Below the pieces are notes generated by a model. It saw nothing but the letters and a program-made list of their open reading frames with translations. It did not search any database and was not told where the DNA came from. This document shows positions 61,784 through 64,000 of a stretch of 64,000 bases of DNA, piece after piece (the stretch's first letter is position 1; each line of letters starts with the position of its first letter). Both the position numbers and the translations under genes were made by a program. The stretch comes from Clostridiales bacterium (GTDB lineage Bacteria > Bacillota > Clostridia > Oscillospirales > Acutalibacteraceae). The stretch spans positions 26,173-90,172 of the forward strand of contig JAJQIJ010000018.1 of the NCBI GenBank assembly GCA_021199275.1, given 5' to 3'.

Positions 61784-62494
61784 TTATTTGCCGAAACGCC
61801 TGTTGCGGTTTTCAAATTCATGCAGGGCCCTGTGCAGGTCATGTTCGTCAAAATCCGGCCACAACACGCGGCTATACTGAAATTCGCTGTAAGCCGCCTG
61901 CCAAAGCATAAAATTTGAAAGGCGCTTTTCGCCGCTTGGTCTTATTATTAAATCGCAGTCAGGGCTTGTGTATATGTTTTCACTTATATCATTTTCAGTT
62001 ACGTTCTGCCGCCCGGCTGCAATCAGCTTATTTACCGCATATACAATTTCCTGCCGGCCGCCGTAATTTATTGCTATATTGACCAGCGTGCCGGTGCGCT
62101 GTGCAGTGTCAGCTTCCGCTTCGTCCATAAGCTTTATAAGGCCGCTGTCAAGCACGCCCCTGTCGCCTATAAATCTTACCCTTATATTTTCCGTTTCCGA
62201 AAGGCGGGTTTTGGCTTCAATCAAAAAGTCATGAAACAGCTGCATAAGCGCCTGAACTTCGCTTTTGGGGCGGTTCCAGTTTTCTGTGGAAAATGCGTAA
62301 AAGGTAACCTCTTTTATTTTAAGTCTGTTGCATTCGCGGCAGATTTTTTCAAAAGCGTCTGCGCCCTTTCTGTGCCCGGCTGTTCGGGGCAGGCCCCTTT
62401 TTTTTGCCCAGCGGCCGTTTCCGTCCATAATAATTCCTATGTGCCGCGGCAGCTCTTTAAAAGCGGCTTCATGTTCTTTTTTAAACAGTGCCAT
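61784..62494 (-). CDS. uppS: Undecaprenyl diphosphate synthase
   Basis: The 236-aa cis-prenyltransferase has PRHIGIIMDGNGRWAKKRGLPRTAGHRKG with catalytic Asp24, FYAFSTENWNRPK, INYGGRQEIVYA, IRPSGEKRLSNFMLWQAAYSEFQ. It makes the C55 carrier lipid for the cell wall. It heads the operon leading to polC. The usual frr and pyrH genes upstream are absent. Confidence 0.96.
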   Translation of the reverse strand: MALFKKEHEAAFKELPRHIGIIMDGNGRWAKKRGLPRTAGHRKGADAFEKICRECNRLKIKEVTFYAFSTENWNRPKSEVQALMQLFHDFLIEAKTRLSETENIRVRFIGDRGVLDSGLIKLMDEAEADTAQRTGTLVNIAINYGGRQEIVYAVNKLIAAGRQNVTENDISENIYTSPDCDLIIRPSGEKRLSNFMLWQAAYSEFQYSRVLWPDFDEHDLHRALHEFENRNRRFGK

Positions 62495-62537
62495 TGTAAT
62501 TACCCTTGTTCTTTAAAAATCATTTCGGTTTCAGACT

Positions 62538-62574
62538 AATGCTTAATCGGCAGGAAAGTGCTCAATTAAGCATT
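62538..62574. repeat. Perfect 10-bp inverted repeat in the uppS leader
   Basis: AATGCTTAAT (62538-62547) and ATTAAGCATT (62565-62574) flank 17 bp. It lies between the predicted start of transcription and uppS, so it may be an operator or an RNA hairpin. Confidence 0.55.
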
Positions 62575-62595
62575 GACATTTAATTTGATTACATA

Positions 62596-62624
62596 ATTAT
62601 ACCATAACAAAATAAAAGGGTAAA
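62596..62624 (-). promoter_or_regulatory. uppS operon promoter
   Basis: On the minus strand, -35 TTTACC (62619-62624), 17-bp spacer, -10 TATAAT (62596-62601). Confidence 0.6.
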
Positions 62625-62657
62625 GATAAAATTGCCATATTTAATAATAAATTAAAA

Positions 62658-62702
62658 ATGCAACTTATGTTTATCACCATGTGTGAATAAACACAGCTGC
62701 AT
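62658..62702 (-). terminator. Intrinsic terminator of the histidine kinase gene
   Basis: ATGCAGCTGTGTTTAT pairs with ATAAACATAAGTTGCAT (a few mismatches) and is followed by TTTTAATTT on the minus strand. Confidence 0.65.
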
Positions 62703-62741
62703 TATTTATTAATCTGCGCCGAAATCGGCTTTGGCGCCACA

Positions 62742-63965
62742 TTAAAGCGTGGCGGTTATAACTATTGATTTGCCGTCGTCGCTTTTGGCTTTTATTTTGC
62801 CCCGGTGCGCATTTACAATAGCCCTCGCAGACGAAAGCCCAATGCCGCTGCCGCCCGTCTGCGAATTGTGCGAAGAGTCGGCACGGTAAAAGCGTTCAAA
62901 CAATATGTCAAGATTACCTGTGGCAATATTGTCAACACTGTTTTTTACAGTAAGTTCATTTGCCCTGCCCAGCGATTTAAGCGAAAGCTCAATCTGCCCG
63001 CCGTCATTTGAATATTTGACTGCGTTGTCAAGTAAAAGCGAAACCAGGCGCCTGATTGAGCCCTCGTCGCCGCAATATGTTATATTGTGTTCAACATCAA
63101 TTTTAAGCGTTTTGCCGTGTGTTTCAGCCACGGCGCTAAATGGGTGCGCCGCTTCATAAACCGCGTCTGAAAGTGAAAAGTCAGTTTTCTTAACCAACAT
63201 TTTTTCCTCGTCCATTTTAGACAGGAAAATCAAATTTTCAGTCAGTTCGCTGAGCCTTGAAATCTGGTTTTTGATACTTGACGTCCATTCGCTTTTGCCG
63301 TTTTCCATTTCAATTAATTCGGCGTTTGCGTCAATTATTGTAAGCGGCGTTTTAAGTTCATGCCCCGCGTCTGTTATAAACTGCTTTTGCTTTTTATAGC
63401 TTTCATAAACCGGCCTGAGCGCCAGCTTTGACAGATAAAGCACAAGTAAAAACACCAATAAAAGCCCAACTATGCTTATAAGTATGCTGGAAATAAGAAA
63501 ATTATAAAAGGTTGTAAGTTCGCTGGCGCAGTCAAGAAAAACATAAAGCACGCTGCCGCCCAAGTCAACCGCGCGATATCTGTAAATTTCATAAAATCCG
63601 CTTGTTTTGCCCCGCGAATAAAGCTCCGTTGCAAATTGCACCGCATCGTCATTTGTAATTACCTGGGTGTTTTGCGTGTTTACACTTACCACGTCGCCGT
63701 TTGTGTTTAAAACTACGCTGAAAAAGGTTTCTTCCGTACTGAGATTGGGCACATTAAAAATAAACGAAAAATAGTTTCCGCTTATAACATATTCATTTGA
63801 AGAAACGGCGCCGTTATTTTCAACAAGCGAATAAATGGTTTCGTCTGCATTGCTTTTAAGCTTGACAAAGTTATAAGCATTTATGGTGCCCATAATGGTG
63901 GCTAAAACAAGTATAACCGAAAACATTGTCATGAATATAAATTTGCTTCTGAGTGATTTAATCAT
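62742..63965 (-). CDS. Two-component sensor histidine kinase
   Basis: The 407-aa protein has an N-terminal membrane helix (about 9-31), an outer sensing domain (about 32-150), a second helix (about 155-180), and a kinase core: H-box FITDAGHELKTPLT with His202, N-box LLDNAVKYS, FERFYRADSS and the G-box GGSGIGLSSARAI. There is no clear HAMP domain. Its ATG overlaps the end of the response regulator gene by 8 bp. The signal is unknown. Confidence 0.93.
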   Translation of the reverse strand: MIKSLRSKFIFMTMFSVILVLATIMGTINAYNFVKLKSNADETIYSLVENNGAVSSNEYVISGNYFSFIFNVPNLSTEETFFSVVLNTNGDVVSVNTQNTQVITNDDAVQFATELYSRGKTSGFYEIYRYRAVDLGGSVLYVFLDCASELTTFYNFLISSILISIVGLLLVFLLVLYLSKLALRPVYESYKKQKQFITDAGHELKTPLTIIDANAELIEMENGKSEWTSSIKNQISRLSELTENLIFLSKMDEEKMLVKKTDFSLSDAVYEAAHPFSAVAETHGKTLKIDVEHNITYCGDEGSIRRLVSLLLDNAVKYSNDGGQIELSLKSLGRANELTVKNSVDNIATGNLDILFERFYRADSSHNSQTGGSGIGLSSARAIVNAHRGKIKAKSDDGKSIVITATL

Positions 63966-64000
63966 GACTTTCCTCCAGGCAATAGCCCAAATTTCTTTTG
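63958..64000 (-). CDS. Response regulator, last 13 codons only (cut by window edge)
   Basis: The frame ending at TAA (63958-63960) reads KRNLGYCLEESHD, which resembles the C-terminal end of OmpR-family regulators (usually R-GxGYxLE). It precedes and overlaps the kinase gene, as expected for a pair. A GGAGG site for the kinase lies inside it. Confidence 0.65.
   Translation of the reverse strand, partial: KRNLGYCLEESHD

Noticed and set aside
1..64000. CRISPR array, prophage or complete insertion sequence
   Set aside because: No evenly spaced short repeats, phage genes or transposases were seen in any frame.

Overview
The window reads as a chromosomal piece of an anaerobic, spore-forming, Gram-positive gut bacterium of the class Clostridia (Oscillospiraceae/Ruminococcaceae-like; lineage is inferred from gene content, not from a search). 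Supporting this are a PolC-type DNA polymerase, spore genes (cotJA/cotJB, yabP, yabQ, a SpoVB-like flippase), ferredoxin-type glutamate synthase, a 4Fe-4S-type PurF, the CD1247-efp-aroQ group, the operon uppS-cdsA-dxr-rseP-ispG-polC, and an intracellular GH95 fucosidase. Start codons GTG and TTG are common, and ATGA/TAATG overlaps mark tight operons. No rRNA, CRISPR array, phage module or transposase gene was seen; one tRNA-Ser(GGA) is present.

Layout. 1-1508 (-): 5' part of a large secreted protein with CxxC repeats, cut by the window edge. 1870-3954 (+): GH95 fucosidase with an apparently leaderless promoter. 4022-7547 (-): CD1247-like protein, efp, aroQ, a 269-bp MITE-like element, rpsU, dut and a MazF toxin without an adjacent antitoxin. 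7861-8306 (+): cotJA-cotJB. 8416-11270 (-): a P-type Ca2+/Mn2+ ATPase behind a probable yybP-ykoY (Mn2+) riboswitch. 11333-12855 (-): a TVP38-family membrane protein and a GT8 glycosyltransferase. 13063-16424 (-): a GntR/YtrA regulator, ABC ATPase and permease. 16559-29822 (+): CapA-like protein, then a nitrogen block: glnA with an attenuator leader, an Amt-PII fusion (gdpD inserted on the minus strand), a domain-split glutamate synthase cluster, purF and tRNA-Ser. 30062-64000 (-): secreted CAP-domain protein, SOS-type dinB, THUMP methyltransferase, fumarase alpha, the yab/div spore-septum cluster with hup and mazG, a SpoVB-like flippase, a coiled-coil protein, hemZ-mbl-dtd-rel-recJ joined to the histidine genes, the isoprenoid/envelope/polC operon, and a histidine kinase with the tail of its response regulator.

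How genes work together. glnA, amt-PII and the glutamate synthase genes take up ammonium, fix it into glutamine and pass the amide nitrogen on to glutamate; PurF is another glutamine user. The his block runs hisZG-hisD-[MBL lipoprotein-DUF3006]-hisB-hisA-hisI-hisE but lacks hisH and hisF, the two subunits of one enzyme. uppS, cdsA, dxr and ispG supply isoprenoid and phospholipid precursors, with RseP for intramembrane proteolysis.

Most notable points: a PolC that appears to lack its proofreading exonuclease domain; the Mn2+ riboswitch; the glnA attenuator with an A1/G4 hexaloop; the Amt-PII fusion without the usual T-loop tyrosine; the HisZ-HisG fusion; the MITE-like element; and two families of short dispersed intergenic repeats. 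Assignments come from reading motifs by eye; no database search was run.
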